A DNA stretch of 33,703 nucleotides, taken from the NCBI GenBank assembly GCA_012522445.1, contig JAAYKL010000031.1, positions 1 through 33,703 on the forward strand, read 5' to 3'. Position numbers and translations under genes: made by a program. The notes beneath the pieces were generated by a model. That model searched no databases, had not been told where the DNA came from, and saw only the letters and a program-made list of their open reading frames with translations. Positions 16,321 through 23,980 of this stretch are shown piece by piece (within the stretch, counting starts at the first letter, position 1; the number at the start of each line of letters is the position of its first letter). Source of the stretch: Myxococcales bacterium (GTDB lineage: Bacteria > Myxococcota_A > Polyangia > JAAYKL01).

Positions 16321-17511
16321 ATGCGCAAGACAATGACGACGATGATGGTGGTGGCGATGATGCTGGCTGGTGTGTGTGGCCTGGCGGCCTGCGGGGCGGC
16401 TTCGGGCGAACGGGGAGCGGCCAAGCCGTCGGGTGATGCCGTGGATGCGGCGCCCTTGTTGCCACCCCCGGTTGATGTTGTGGCGCGGCCCATTCCGGGC
16501 TTTATGCGCGGCATCAATATCGGCAATGCCCTGGATGCGCCAACCGAGGGCGCCTGGGGCGTGCACATGAGCGAAAAGCACTTCGAGATGGCGGCGGCGG
16601 CGGGGCTCGACCACGTGCGTCTGCCGGTGCGCTTCAGCGTGCGTGCTGAAACCGAGGCCCCCTTCACCATCGACCCGGCCTTCTTCGAGCGCGTCGACTG
16701 GGCGGTGGAAAAGGCCCACGCCCACAAGCTCTCCATCATCATTGATGTGCACCACTACGAAGAAATCATGAAGAACCCGGCGGCGCACGAAGAACGCCTG
16801 CTGGCCATGTGGAAGCAAATCGCCGAGCGCTACCGCGACGAACCCCAGACCGTGGCCTTCGAAATCCTCAACGAACCCAGCGACAAACTCGATCCGCCGT
16901 CGGTGCTCAACCCCCTCATGAAGAAGGCCGTCGAGGCGGTGCGCGAATCCAACCCCGAGCGCCTCATCTTTGTGAACTGCGCTTTCTGGGCCAACATCGA
17001 GCGACTCCACGAGCTGGATTTGTCTTGGGCCGACGACCAGGTCATCGCGTCGGTGCACATGTACCAGCCCATCCTCTTCACCCACCAGGGCGCCGACTGG
17101 ATGGGCCCGCTGTACGCCATCACCGGCGTCGTGTTCCCCGGACCGCCCGCAGAGCCAGTGTCGATTCCCGACGCGCTCTACCAGGAGGACTGGGTCGCCA
17201 ACTGGTTCTCGCTGTACAACACCCTGCCAGCGCACCTGAACCCCTGCGGTCCCAAGACGGTGTACGGCGACTTCGACCGGGTCACCGCCTACGTGAAGCA
17301 GCACGACCGGCGCATCTACCTGGGCGAGTTCGGCGCCGTGGACAAAATCGACGAGGTCTCGCGCGAAACCTATATCCGCATGGTGCGCACAGAGGCCGAG
17401 CGCCGGGGACTGGGCTGGGCTTACTGGGACGACGGCGGCATGAACCGCGGCATGAACGTGCACACCGGCGAATGGGTACCGGTGATCCAGCGCGCGCTCT
17501 TCAACGATTAA
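16321..17511 (+). CDS. GH5 glycoside hydrolase lipoprotein (Cel5A-like endo-beta-glucanase/mannanase)
   Basis: The ATG at 16321 follows GGAGGAAC. The 396-residue product has a lipoprotein signal peptide with lipobox LAAC (Cys 24), a 35-residue Pro/Ala linker and then a GH5 barrel. GINIGNALDAPTEGAWGV, IDVHHYEEIM and FEILNEPSD (acid/base E185) lead to YLGEFGAVD (nucleophile E336) and WAYWDDGG. The pattern closely follows Thermotoga maritima Cel5A (subfamily GH5_25), enzymes active on beta-glucans and mannans. An insertion of about 25 residues after HQGADWMGPLY distinguishes it. It is likely anchored in the outer membrane or periplasm and hydrolyses plant-type polysaccharide. It ends 18 bases before nadB, so the two are probably co-transcribed. 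Confidence 0.93.
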   Translation: MRKTMTTMMVVAMMLAGVCGLAACGAASGERGAAKPSGDAVDAAPLLPPPVDVVARPIPGFMRGINIGNALDAPTEGAWGVHMSEKHFEMAAAAGLDHVRLPVRFSVRAETEAPFTIDPAFFERVDWAVEKAHAHKLSIIIDVHHYEEIMKNPAAHEERLLAMWKQIAERYRDEPQTVAFEILNEPSDKLDPPSVLNPLMKKAVEAVRESNPERLIFVNCAFWANIERLHELDLSWADDQVIASVHMYQPILFTHQGADWMGPLYAITGVVFPGPPAEPVSIPDALYQEDWVANWFSLYNTLPAHLNPCGPKTVYGDFDRVTAYVKQHDRRIYLGEFGAVDKIDEVSRETYIRMVRTEAERRGLGWAYWDDGGMNRGMNVHTGEWVPVIQRALFND

Positions 17512-17529
17512 CCCACCACGCTGCACCCC

Positions 17530-19119
17530 ATGAGAATCCACTGCGACTATTTGATCATCGGCTCGGGCATCGCGGGCTTGAACTTTGCGCGCTGCGCCGC
17601 GGCCACTGGCAAGCGCATCGTCATCTTGACCAAGGGCAGCGCCGGGGCTTCGGCCAGCACCGAGGCCCAGGGCGGCGTGGCGACGGTCATGAACTCCGAC
17701 GACAGCTTCGCCGCTCATATCGCCGATACGCTGCAAGCGGGGCGGGGGCTGTGCCATCCCGATGTCGTGCAAATGTGCGTGGAAGAGGGGCCGCAGCAAA
17801 TTCGCGAGCTCACCCAAATCGGCACCCAGTTCACGATGAACAAAAACGACCCGAGCGCCTTCGACCTAGCGCGGGAAGGGGGACACTCGGCCCGGCGCAT
17901 CATCCACGCCGCCGACGCCACGGGCAAGGAGCTCATCCGCGCGCTCCTCGCCCACGTGCACGGCCTGCCCAACGTCACCCTCTACGAGCACCACATGGCG
18001 GTGAACCTCATCGTGCCCCAGGCGGCGTCCCCGGAGCGCGTGTGCAAGGGCGTCTATGCGCTGAACCGCACCACGGGAGAGATCCGCACGTTTGTGGCGC
18101 CGGTGACGGTGGTGGCCACGGGCGGGCTGGGCAAGGTGTACCTCTACACGTCCAATCCGGACATCGCCACCGGGGACGGCGTGGCCATGGGCTACCGCGC
18201 GGGGGCCCAGGTGGCCAACATGGAGTTCTACCAGTTTCACCCCACCATCCTCTACCACCCGGAGGCCAAGAGCGTGCTCATCTCCGAGGCGGTGCGCGGC
18301 GAGGGGGCCATCTTGCGCGACTTGAGCGGCGAGGCCTTCATGGCGCAGTACGATCCCCTCAAAGAGCTGGCGCCCCGGGACATGGTGGCGCGGGCCATCG
18401 ACGACGTGTTGAAGCGCACCGGCGACGACCACGTGCTGCTCGACATCACGCACCGCAGCCCCGCGTTCATCCAGGAGCACTTCCCCAACATCTACGCCAC
18501 GTGCCTGGGCTTTGGCATCGACATGACCCGCACGCCCATCCCGGTGGTGCCGGGCGCCCACTACGCCTGCGGCGGCCTGGTGACCGACCTGGACGGCCAC
18601 ACCACCATCCCGGGTTTGTACGCCGTGGGGGAGGTGGCGTGCACGGGGCTCCATGGGGCCAATCGCCTGGCGTCCAACTCCCTCCTGGAGGGCCTGGTGT
18701 TCTCCCAGCGCGCGGCGCGGGCCTCCGCCGAGTTGCCGGCGCTCTCTTTAGATGACGTACAGGACTGGGAGGTGGGGGACGCGGTGCCCAGCGACGAGTC
18801 GGTGGTGGTGTCGCAGGACTGGGACGAGCTGCGCCGCTTCATGTGGAACTTCGTGGGCATCGTGCGCTCCGACAAGCGCTTGCAGCGGGCGCGCCGACGC
18901 CTCGATCTGCTGCGCGAAGAAATCAAAGAGTACTACTGGCAATACGTGGTGACCCCCGACCTCATCGAGTTGCGCAACATCGCCACGGTGGCCCACCTGA
19001 TTATCGAATGCGCCATGCGCCGAAAGGAGAGCCGCGGCCTGCACTACACTGCGGATTATCCAAATGAATCCGCGGACTTTGTGCGAGACACGGTCGTGGC
19101 GCGGTACGGGCAACCATGA
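17530..19119 (+). CDS. nadB: L-aspartate oxidase (NAD biosynthesis)
   Basis: The 529-residue product is full length. It begins with a Rossmann FAD site (YLIIGSGIAGLNFA, residues 8-21). The NadB/SdhA features follow: SASTEAQGGVATVM (43-56), EGGHSARRIIHAADATG, EAVRGEGAILRD (active Arg), HYACGGLVTD and HGANRLASNSLLEGLVFS (second active Arg). The fumarate-reductase-type C-terminal helical domain is present. NadB oxidises aspartate to iminoaspartate, which NadA condenses to quinolinate. The SSTxAQGG motif and overall length favour NadB over succinate dehydrogenase, and no sdhB neighbour exists. nadA and nadC are not in the window. The start ATG has only a weak ribosome site, consistent with coupling to the GH5 gene 18 bases upstream. 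Confidence 0.95.
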   Translation: MRIHCDYLIIGSGIAGLNFARCAAATGKRIVILTKGSAGASASTEAQGGVATVMNSDDSFAAHIADTLQAGRGLCHPDVVQMCVEEGPQQIRELTQIGTQFTMNKNDPSAFDLAREGGHSARRIIHAADATGKELIRALLAHVHGLPNVTLYEHHMAVNLIVPQAASPERVCKGVYALNRTTGEIRTFVAPVTVVATGGLGKVYLYTSNPDIATGDGVAMGYRAGAQVANMEFYQFHPTILYHPEAKSVLISEAVRGEGAILRDLSGEAFMAQYDPLKELAPRDMVARAIDDVLKRTGDDHVLLDITHRSPAFIQEHFPNIYATCLGFGIDMTRTPIPVVPGAHYACGGLVTDLDGHTTIPGLYAVGEVACTGLHGANRLASNSLLEGLVFSQRAARASAELPALSLDDVQDWEVGDAVPSDESVVVSQDWDELRRFMWNFVGIVRSDKRLQRARRRLDLLREEIKEYYWQYVVTPDLIELRNIATVAHLIIECAMRRKESRGLHYTADYPNESADFVRDTVVARYGQP

Positions 19120-20900
19120 AGAGAACTACCGGCATTGTTTGGGTGATCGCGGCCCTGGCCCTCGCTGGCAACGCCTGTCAAAAAGCCTCCCCGCCCGCTG
19201 GGGAAGCGCCCCCCAAAGACGCGGACGCCCCGGAGACAGCGGCGCCTCAGGCCAAGACCACCGCGGCGTTAATCGGCGACGTGCGGATGCTCCCCCTCGC
19301 GGCACCGGATGTGTCGACGCTCGAAGAGGCGCAGCGCAAAGCGATCTGGGCGCAGTGGCAAGCCCTCTACGACGCCGACGACACCTGCTACGCCCAAACC
19401 GGGCCCCAGGCCCTGCGCGTCCACCGCATGCTGTCGCAAATCCTCGTCCACCCGCAGGGGGTGCCTGCCCGCAACCACATCGCCCGCTACTTCTCGGCCT
19501 TCGCCCTGCACAAGGGGCACCGCGACCGCGCCACCCAACGCCTGTTGCGCGCGCGCTACATCCCCGGAGAGCTCGCCTCGGCGGCCCTGGTGGCCCTGGA
19601 GTCCGGCGCAGACATCCCCTTAGATGTCCCGGGGCAGGTGGCGGATGCCGGGGCGGATCGCGTGGCGGAGCTCGAGGCCCTCTTGCAGTGGGTGCGTCCC
19701 TACATCTTTGGCGCGCCGCTTCAGACAGCGCTGCACTCGGCACCGCAAGGCGACACGGGGGCTGGCGAAACGCCCGGTGAAGCGTCCGATGTGCCCGATG
19801 CGCCCGATGCGAGCGACACTGACGATGCGATGGCGTCGGTGTGCCCGCCCGCCTGGGTGGTGTGGGACGCCGACGTGCTGCGCGCCGAAACCGAGGCCGT
19901 ACGCCACATGTACGCCGCGCTGGAGAACCGCGTGCGCGAGGTGGGGGGGCGAAAGAGCACGCGTCCGGCCAAGGCCCCCGGCGTCGTGCGGGCGGTGAAC
20001 GTGCTGTCGATGGGCGGCGCCCTGGGGCCCGAGCTACCCGACCTAGCATCGGCGGTGGCCACCGGACCGGTGCTGGATGGCGGGGCAGGGGAGCGGCTCT
20101 TTGCCGTCAATGTCGCCGAGGCGCTCTTTCCCGTGCTGGGCGATGCCCTGGCCGCTGCCGTGATCGCAGACCCCGCGCAGTTGGCGCGCCACCGGGCCCT
20201 GGGCTTGCAGATGCAATACGCCCGCTGGGTGCTGCGCGAGGCCCTGGGGCACGGCGTGGACGGCACCGAACACCGCCCCACCGCATGGTTTCAAAATCGG
20301 CTGGGTGCCCGCGCTCCGCTGTTGGCGGTCCTGCGCGCCGACTTGGCCGCCCTGTACATGGCCTATGACGCCGACGTGCAGCGCTTGGGGTTGGTGCCCG
20401 CCGAAGGGGGACCGCAGGCCTTTGTCGAGACCTATTTGTTCGGGGCATTGGCCGCGGGGGCGCTGTGGCCGCACTACTTCGAAACCCTGGAGGGCCGCGC
20501 CGCGCTGATGCTCCTGAACCACCTGCTCGACCAGGGCGTGCTGGTCGTGCCCGAGGCCGCGGAATCTGCCGATGCGCCCACCGGTGTGGTGACGCTGCCA
20601 GATGTTTCGCGGGTGCGCGGGTCCATCGCCGAACTCTTGGCCGAGGTGCGCCGCATTCGCTTCGCCGGAGATGGGACGGGCGCCGAAAAGCTCTGCGCCG
20701 AACTCTCAGAGCTGCGCGCTCCTGTGGCGGCGCGTCTGCGCACGGTGGTCGCTGGCGTGGCGGTGCCGAAGCGCGTGGGGCTGGTCTATCCGTTGCCGCA
20801 GTGGGGCGTCGATGCCACCGGCGCACGGCAGCTAACGGCGCTGCACGCCCAAACGGATTTCCTCGCCAGAGAGCTGCATGCGTCGCGTCCTGCGCCGTAA
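19116..20900 (+). CDS. Lipoprotein resembling M49 (dipeptidyl peptidase III) with a degraded active site
   Basis: The ATG overlaps the nadB stop by four bases (ATGA). The 594-residue product has a lipoprotein-like leader ending ALAGNAC (Cys 21; the lipobox is atypical at -3). From about residue 360 the order of motifs follows bacterial M49 peptidases. The HExxGH site appears as R374-EALGH, and the zinc-ligand block E-E-x-R-A-D-L as AVLRADLAALYMAYD (R407). Then come a helix pair like ELG..EEAHMRNRQL and the C-terminal LLAEVRRIRFAGDGTGAEKL block. The first His and the third-ligand Glu are both replaced, so metallopeptidase activity is unlikely. A low-complexity Asp/Ala insertion lies near 220-240. 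The assignment rests on motif order and needs profile confirmation. A peptide-binding or chaperone role is conceivable. Confidence 0.65.
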   Translation: MKRTTGIVWVIAALALAGNACQKASPPAGEAPPKDADAPETAAPQAKTTAALIGDVRMLPLAAPDVSTLEEAQRKAIWAQWQALYDADDTCYAQTGPQALRVHRMLSQILVHPQGVPARNHIARYFSAFALHKGHRDRATQRLLRARYIPGELASAALVALESGADIPLDVPGQVADAGADRVAELEALLQWVRPYIFGAPLQTALHSAPQGDTGAGETPGEASDVPDAPDASDTDDAMASVCPPAWVVWDADVLRAETEAVRHMYAALENRVREVGGRKSTRPAKAPGVVRAVNVLSMGGALGPELPDLASAVATGPVLDGGAGERLFAVNVAEALFPVLGDALAAAVIADPAQLARHRALGLQMQYARWVLREALGHGVDGTEHRPTAWFQNRLGARAPLLAVLRADLAALYMAYDADVQRLGLVPAEGGPQAFVETYLFGALAAGALWPHYFETLEGRAALMLLNHLLDQGVLVVPEAAESADAPTGVVTLPDVSRVRGSIAELLAEVRRIRFAGDGTGAEKLCAELSELRAPVAARLRTVVAGVAVPKRVGLVYPLPQWGVDATGARQLTALHAQTDFLARELHASRPAP

Positions 20901-20966
20901 CCAACGCGTCTGACACAACGCCTTTCCAACAAAACTCCTCGCAACAATTCGTTTCGCGTTTGGCAC

Positions 20967-22004
20967 CTAGCGCTTTTCGATGCGGTAGCAGACGTGGGGG
21001 CGGTGCTGGGCGAAGTCGGGGGGGACGGTTTGGGCGGTGATGTCCGCGATGTGCGGCGTCGCGATGTCACGCGCGTGCAGGCGAAATTTGCGGAAGTTGT
21101 TGGAGAAGTACAGGACGCCTCCGGGGCGCATCCAGCGCAGCACGCGGTTGATGAGCCAGGCGTGGTCGCGTTGGATGTCCAAGGTGCGCGTCATTTGGGT
21201 GCTCTTGGACACCGTGGGGGGATCGAGGACGATCAGGTCGAAGCGCCGGGGGATGTGGTCGCTCTCGAGGTCGGCCAGGATGTCGCTGCGCACGTAGCGG
21301 TGGGCCTCGCCGGTGAAGCCGTTGAGGTGCATGTTGTCCCGGGCGGTGTCGAGCCAAGTGTTGGAGAGGTCGACGGTGGTGGTGGTGCGCGCCCCGCCGG
21401 CTGCGGCGTACACCGAGAAGGCGCCGGTGTAAGCGAAGAGGTTGAGCACGTCTCGGCCTGCGGCTTCGGCCTGGACCAAGGCGCGGGTTTGGCGGTGGTC
21501 CAGGAAGAGCCCGGTGTCGAGGTAGTCGGAGAGGTTGACGTGAAAGCGGTGGCCCCCCTCGGAGACTTGAAAGCAACGGCGCGCGTCGGACATGCGGCCG
21601 TAGGCGCTGCCCCCGCTGGCGCGGACGCGCAGTTTGATGAAGATATCGTTGGGCGGCACTTGCAGGGCCCGGTGCAGGGCGTCGATGTAGGTGTCGATTT
21701 GCCGGGCCGCCGCTTCGTCGGAGGTCGCGTCGTCGCGCAGGCGCCAGGAGACGTGCAGGCGTCCCTCGTAGGTGTCGACGTAGGCGGGGATCTCGGGGAT
21801 GTCGCGGTGGTACAGGCGGTAGCAGGTGATGTTGTTTTGGCGGCGCCAGGATTTGAGCCGGCGCTCGTTTTTGCGGATGCGGTTGATCAGCATCTGCGCG
21901 CGCTCGGCGTCGCGTGTGTTCTCTCGTTCGGCGTCGTGCGGGTTGGGGGGCTCGCTGGGCGGCAATGGGCGTGATGGCGGAGATGACGGACGGGAGCGGT
22001 TCAT
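20967..22004 (-). CDS. rlmK: Stand-alone RlmK-type class I SAM-dependent methyltransferase (23S rRNA G2069-N7 type)
   Basis: From ATG 22002-22004 the product is 345 residues. After a Pro/Arg-rich 35-residue leader it matches the C-terminal (RlmK) half of E. coli RlmKL throughout: MLINRIRKNERRLKSWRRQ, CYRLYHRDIPE, VNLSDYLDTGLFLDHRQTR, the SAM-binding VLNLFAYTGAFSVYAAAGGA, TTVDLSNTW, LIVLDPPTVSKS and the YFSNNFRKFRL block. The RlmL half with its THUMP domain is absent. RlmK methylates N7 of G2069 in 23S rRNA. A GTG at 22071-22073 would add 23 residues but is less convincing; neither start has a good ribosome site. It is divergent from the REC-kinase gene and convergent with the M49-like gene. 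Confidence 0.9.
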   Translation of the reverse strand: MNRSRPSSPPSRPLPPSEPPNPHDAERENTRDAERAQMLINRIRKNERRLKSWRRQNNITCYRLYHRDIPEIPAYVDTYEGRLHVSWRLRDDATSDEAAARQIDTYIDALHRALQVPPNDIFIKLRVRASGGSAYGRMSDARRCFQVSEGGHRFHVNLSDYLDTGLFLDHRQTRALVQAEAAGRDVLNLFAYTGAFSVYAAAGGARTTTTVDLSNTWLDTARDNMHLNGFTGEAHRYVRSDILADLESDHIPRRFDLIVLDPPTVSKSTQMTRTLDIQRDHAWLINRVLRWMRPGGVLYFSNNFRKFRLHARDIATPHIADITAQTVPPDFAQHRPHVCYRIEKR

Positions 22005-22103
22005 TTTTATCGATACAATTTTTGGTGTTCGGCGGTTGTTATTGCGATCAAAGGTGTTACATTTTTTGGGCACTGCATACCACTTTCAGCGAGGAAATGC
22101 GCC

Positions 22104-23417
22104 ATGGAACAGCCCCTGCCGCTTGCGAAATCCGAAGCCTCCCACGCCGCAGACGTCACCTTGCTGCCCGCTGCCGCCCCGGATGAAGATATCCACATCC
22201 TCGTGGCCGACGACGACGAAACCTCAGCCCTCATCCTAACGAAGACGCTGCAAAAGTCGGGATACCGCGTCAGCCACGCGCGCAACGGCACCGAGGCCTG
22301 GGCGTTTTTAAACCGCCCGCAGCCGCCCCAAATCGCCTTGCTCGACTGGATGATGCCCGGCTACAGCGGAGTCGAGCTCTGCGCCATGATCGCCCAGCGC
22401 CGCGATGTCTTCGTGTACACGGTGCTGATCACCTCGCGCACGCAACCCGGAGACATGCTGGCGGGCCTGCAGGCCGGGGCCCACGAGTTTTTGCTCAAGC
22501 CGGTGAACCTGGCCGAGTTCAACGCGCGCATGAACGTCGCCATCCGGCTGCTGCGCTACGAGCGCGACCTGGCGCGCAAACAAGTCGAGCTCCAGGCCTA
22601 CGCCCTGCAAATGGAGTCCCTGGCCGAGGCGCGGGCCCAGCAGTTGGTCCACGCTGACCGCATCGCCACCCTGGGCGTGATGAGCGCCGGCATCATCCAC
22701 GAGATCAAAAACCCGCTCACCTACCTGGCGGGCAACGCCCAAACCCTGACGCGCTACTGGAATCGCCTCAAACCGCTGCTCCCCGCCGTGGCCAACGACG
22801 CGCTGCCCCCGGACCAACTGGGGCGCATGAGCGAGAACATCCCCGTGCTGCTGCAGGGCATCCACGATGGGGTGGCCCACATCAGTCGCATCGCGAGCGG
22901 TCTGTCGCGCTTCTCCCACGCGGGCACCGAGCAGCGCACCCCCACGACGCTGCGCACTTGCGTCGATGCCGCCGTCGACTTGAGCCAAGCCTGCTGGAAG
23001 TACCACGCCGAGGTGCAGGTGAGCGGCGGCGAAGAGTTGGCGCCTCTCGTGATCAACGAACAAGAGATCGTCCAGGTGCTCCTCAACTTAATCGTCAACG
23101 CCTCCGACGCCTTGGAGCAGCGCTCCGATGGCGGGGAGGGCCGTATCGACGTGCGGTTGCACGCCGACGAAGACGCGCAGTACATCCAGGTGAGCGACAA
23201 CGGTCCGGGCATCCCCGAAGACGTGCTGGCGCGCATCTGGAATCCCTTTTTCACCACCAAGGAACAAGGACGCGGCACGGGGCTGGGCCTGGCCATCAGC
23301 CTGGGCATCGTGCAGGAACACGGCGGCACAATGACGGTGCGGAATCTGCCGGAGGGCGGGGCGCGCTTCACCATTTCCATTCCCACGCCTGGGCCCAGCG
23401 CCGAATTGCCCGATTGA
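22104..23417 (+). CDS. Response-regulator/histidine-kinase fusion (REC - DHp - HATPase_c)
   Basis: The ATG at 22104 follows GAGGAA (spacing about nine) and gives 437 residues. A receiver domain (about 31-150) has the acidic pocket VADDDE, phospho-acceptor D81 in LLDWMMPG and LLKPVN. A short coiled coil leads to the HisKA domain with H199 in GIIHEIKNPLTYL. The HATPase_c domain has an intact N box (VLLNLIVNASDAL), G1 (DNGPGIP), F (PFFTTK) and G2 (RGTGLGLAIS). Architecture and lack of TM segments indicate a cytosolic kinase controlled by its own N-terminal receiver, as in many delta-proteobacterial systems. It likely receives phosphate from another kinase. Its cognate output is not visible; the lipoprotein gene starts 51 bases downstream. 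Confidence 0.95.
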   Translation: MEQPLPLAKSEASHAADVTLLPAAAPDEDIHILVADDDETSALILTKTLQKSGYRVSHARNGTEAWAFLNRPQPPQIALLDWMMPGYSGVELCAMIAQRRDVFVYTVLITSRTQPGDMLAGLQAGAHEFLLKPVNLAEFNARMNVAIRLLRYERDLARKQVELQAYALQMESLAEARAQQLVHADRIATLGVMSAGIIHEIKNPLTYLAGNAQTLTRYWNRLKPLLPAVANDALPPDQLGRMSENIPVLLQGIHDGVAHISRIASGLSRFSHAGTEQRTPTTLRTCVDAAVDLSQACWKYHAEVQVSGGEELAPLVINEQEIVQVLLNLIVNASDALEQRSDGGEGRIDVRLHADEDAQYIQVSDNGPGIPEDVLARIWNPFFTTKEQGRGTGLGLAISLGIVQEHGGTMTVRNLPEGGARFTISIPTPGPSAELPD

Positions 23418-23468
23418 AATGAGGTCGTTTTTTTGAAAACTCCCGCGCGAACTGCCAATACTCCCAGC

Positions 23469-23975
23469 ATGAAAAACAAACTCCTCTACTTGTGTTTCGC
23501 GGCGCTGTTTTGTGGTGCCGTGGGCTGCGACGCCGTAAAAGACGCCGCCTGTGGCGCAGATGGCAACGCCTCCGGAGCCCCCTGCGGCACCCTCACCTGT
23601 ACGCACTCCCTGGAGATCGAGGTGTTGCTGGCGGGGGACGACCCCTTTCCCACGGGCATGTACAGCTTCGATGTCATCGCGCCGGACGGCTCCGAGTACT
23701 GGCTCGATTGCATCCTGTTGCGCCCCGAAGGCCCCCTGGAGTGCTCCCTCGGCGACACCGAGCTCCTGAGCGCAGCCGCGCACCGCGACGGCTTCGAAAT
23801 GCTCCTGCACATCGTCGGCGCCCCGCCGCATCTGTGGCTGACGGTCTCCTACAACGACACCCCCATCGGCACGCGGCGCATCGCCCCGGACTACGCGCAG
23901 GAACGCCCCAACGGCGCGCATTGCGAGCCCGTTTGCTACACGGGTGACAGTGCCATCGCCGTGGCGTTTTGGTGA
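23469..23975 (+). CDS. Small lipoprotein of unknown function
   Basis: From ATG 23469 the product is 168 residues with a clear lipoprotein signal MKNKLLYLCFAALFCGAVGC (Cys 20). The mature part is Cys-rich near its start (pairs in CGADGN, CGTLTC) and again at the end (CEPVCY). It reads as an Ig-like beta domain (YSFDVIAPDGSEYWLDC). No family was recognised. A TTG 12 codons upstream (23433) has a GAGG at suitable distance and would give a longer N-region, so the start is uncertain. Its stop is five bases before the DUF3604 gene, suggesting co-expression. Confidence 0.75.
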   Translation: MKNKLLYLCFAALFCGAVGCDAVKDAACGADGNASGAPCGTLTCTHSLEIEVLLAGDDPFPTGMYSFDVIAPDGSEYWLDCILLRPEGPLECSLGDTELLSAAAHRDGFEMLLHIVGAPPHLWLTVSYNDTPIGTRRIAPDYAQERPNGAHCEPVCYTGDSAIAVAFW

Positions 23976-23980
23976 GCGAG

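Noticed and set aside
16264..17817. 517-codon minus-strand frame opposite the GH5 and nadB genes
   Set aside because: It spans two clear genes on the other strand and has shadow-type composition (His/Val/Gly/Asp-rich).
17530..19119. Succinate dehydrogenase/fumarate reductase flavoprotein as the identity of the nadB gene
   Set aside because: Motifs, length and absence of sdhB/sdhC neighbours fit L-aspartate oxidase better.
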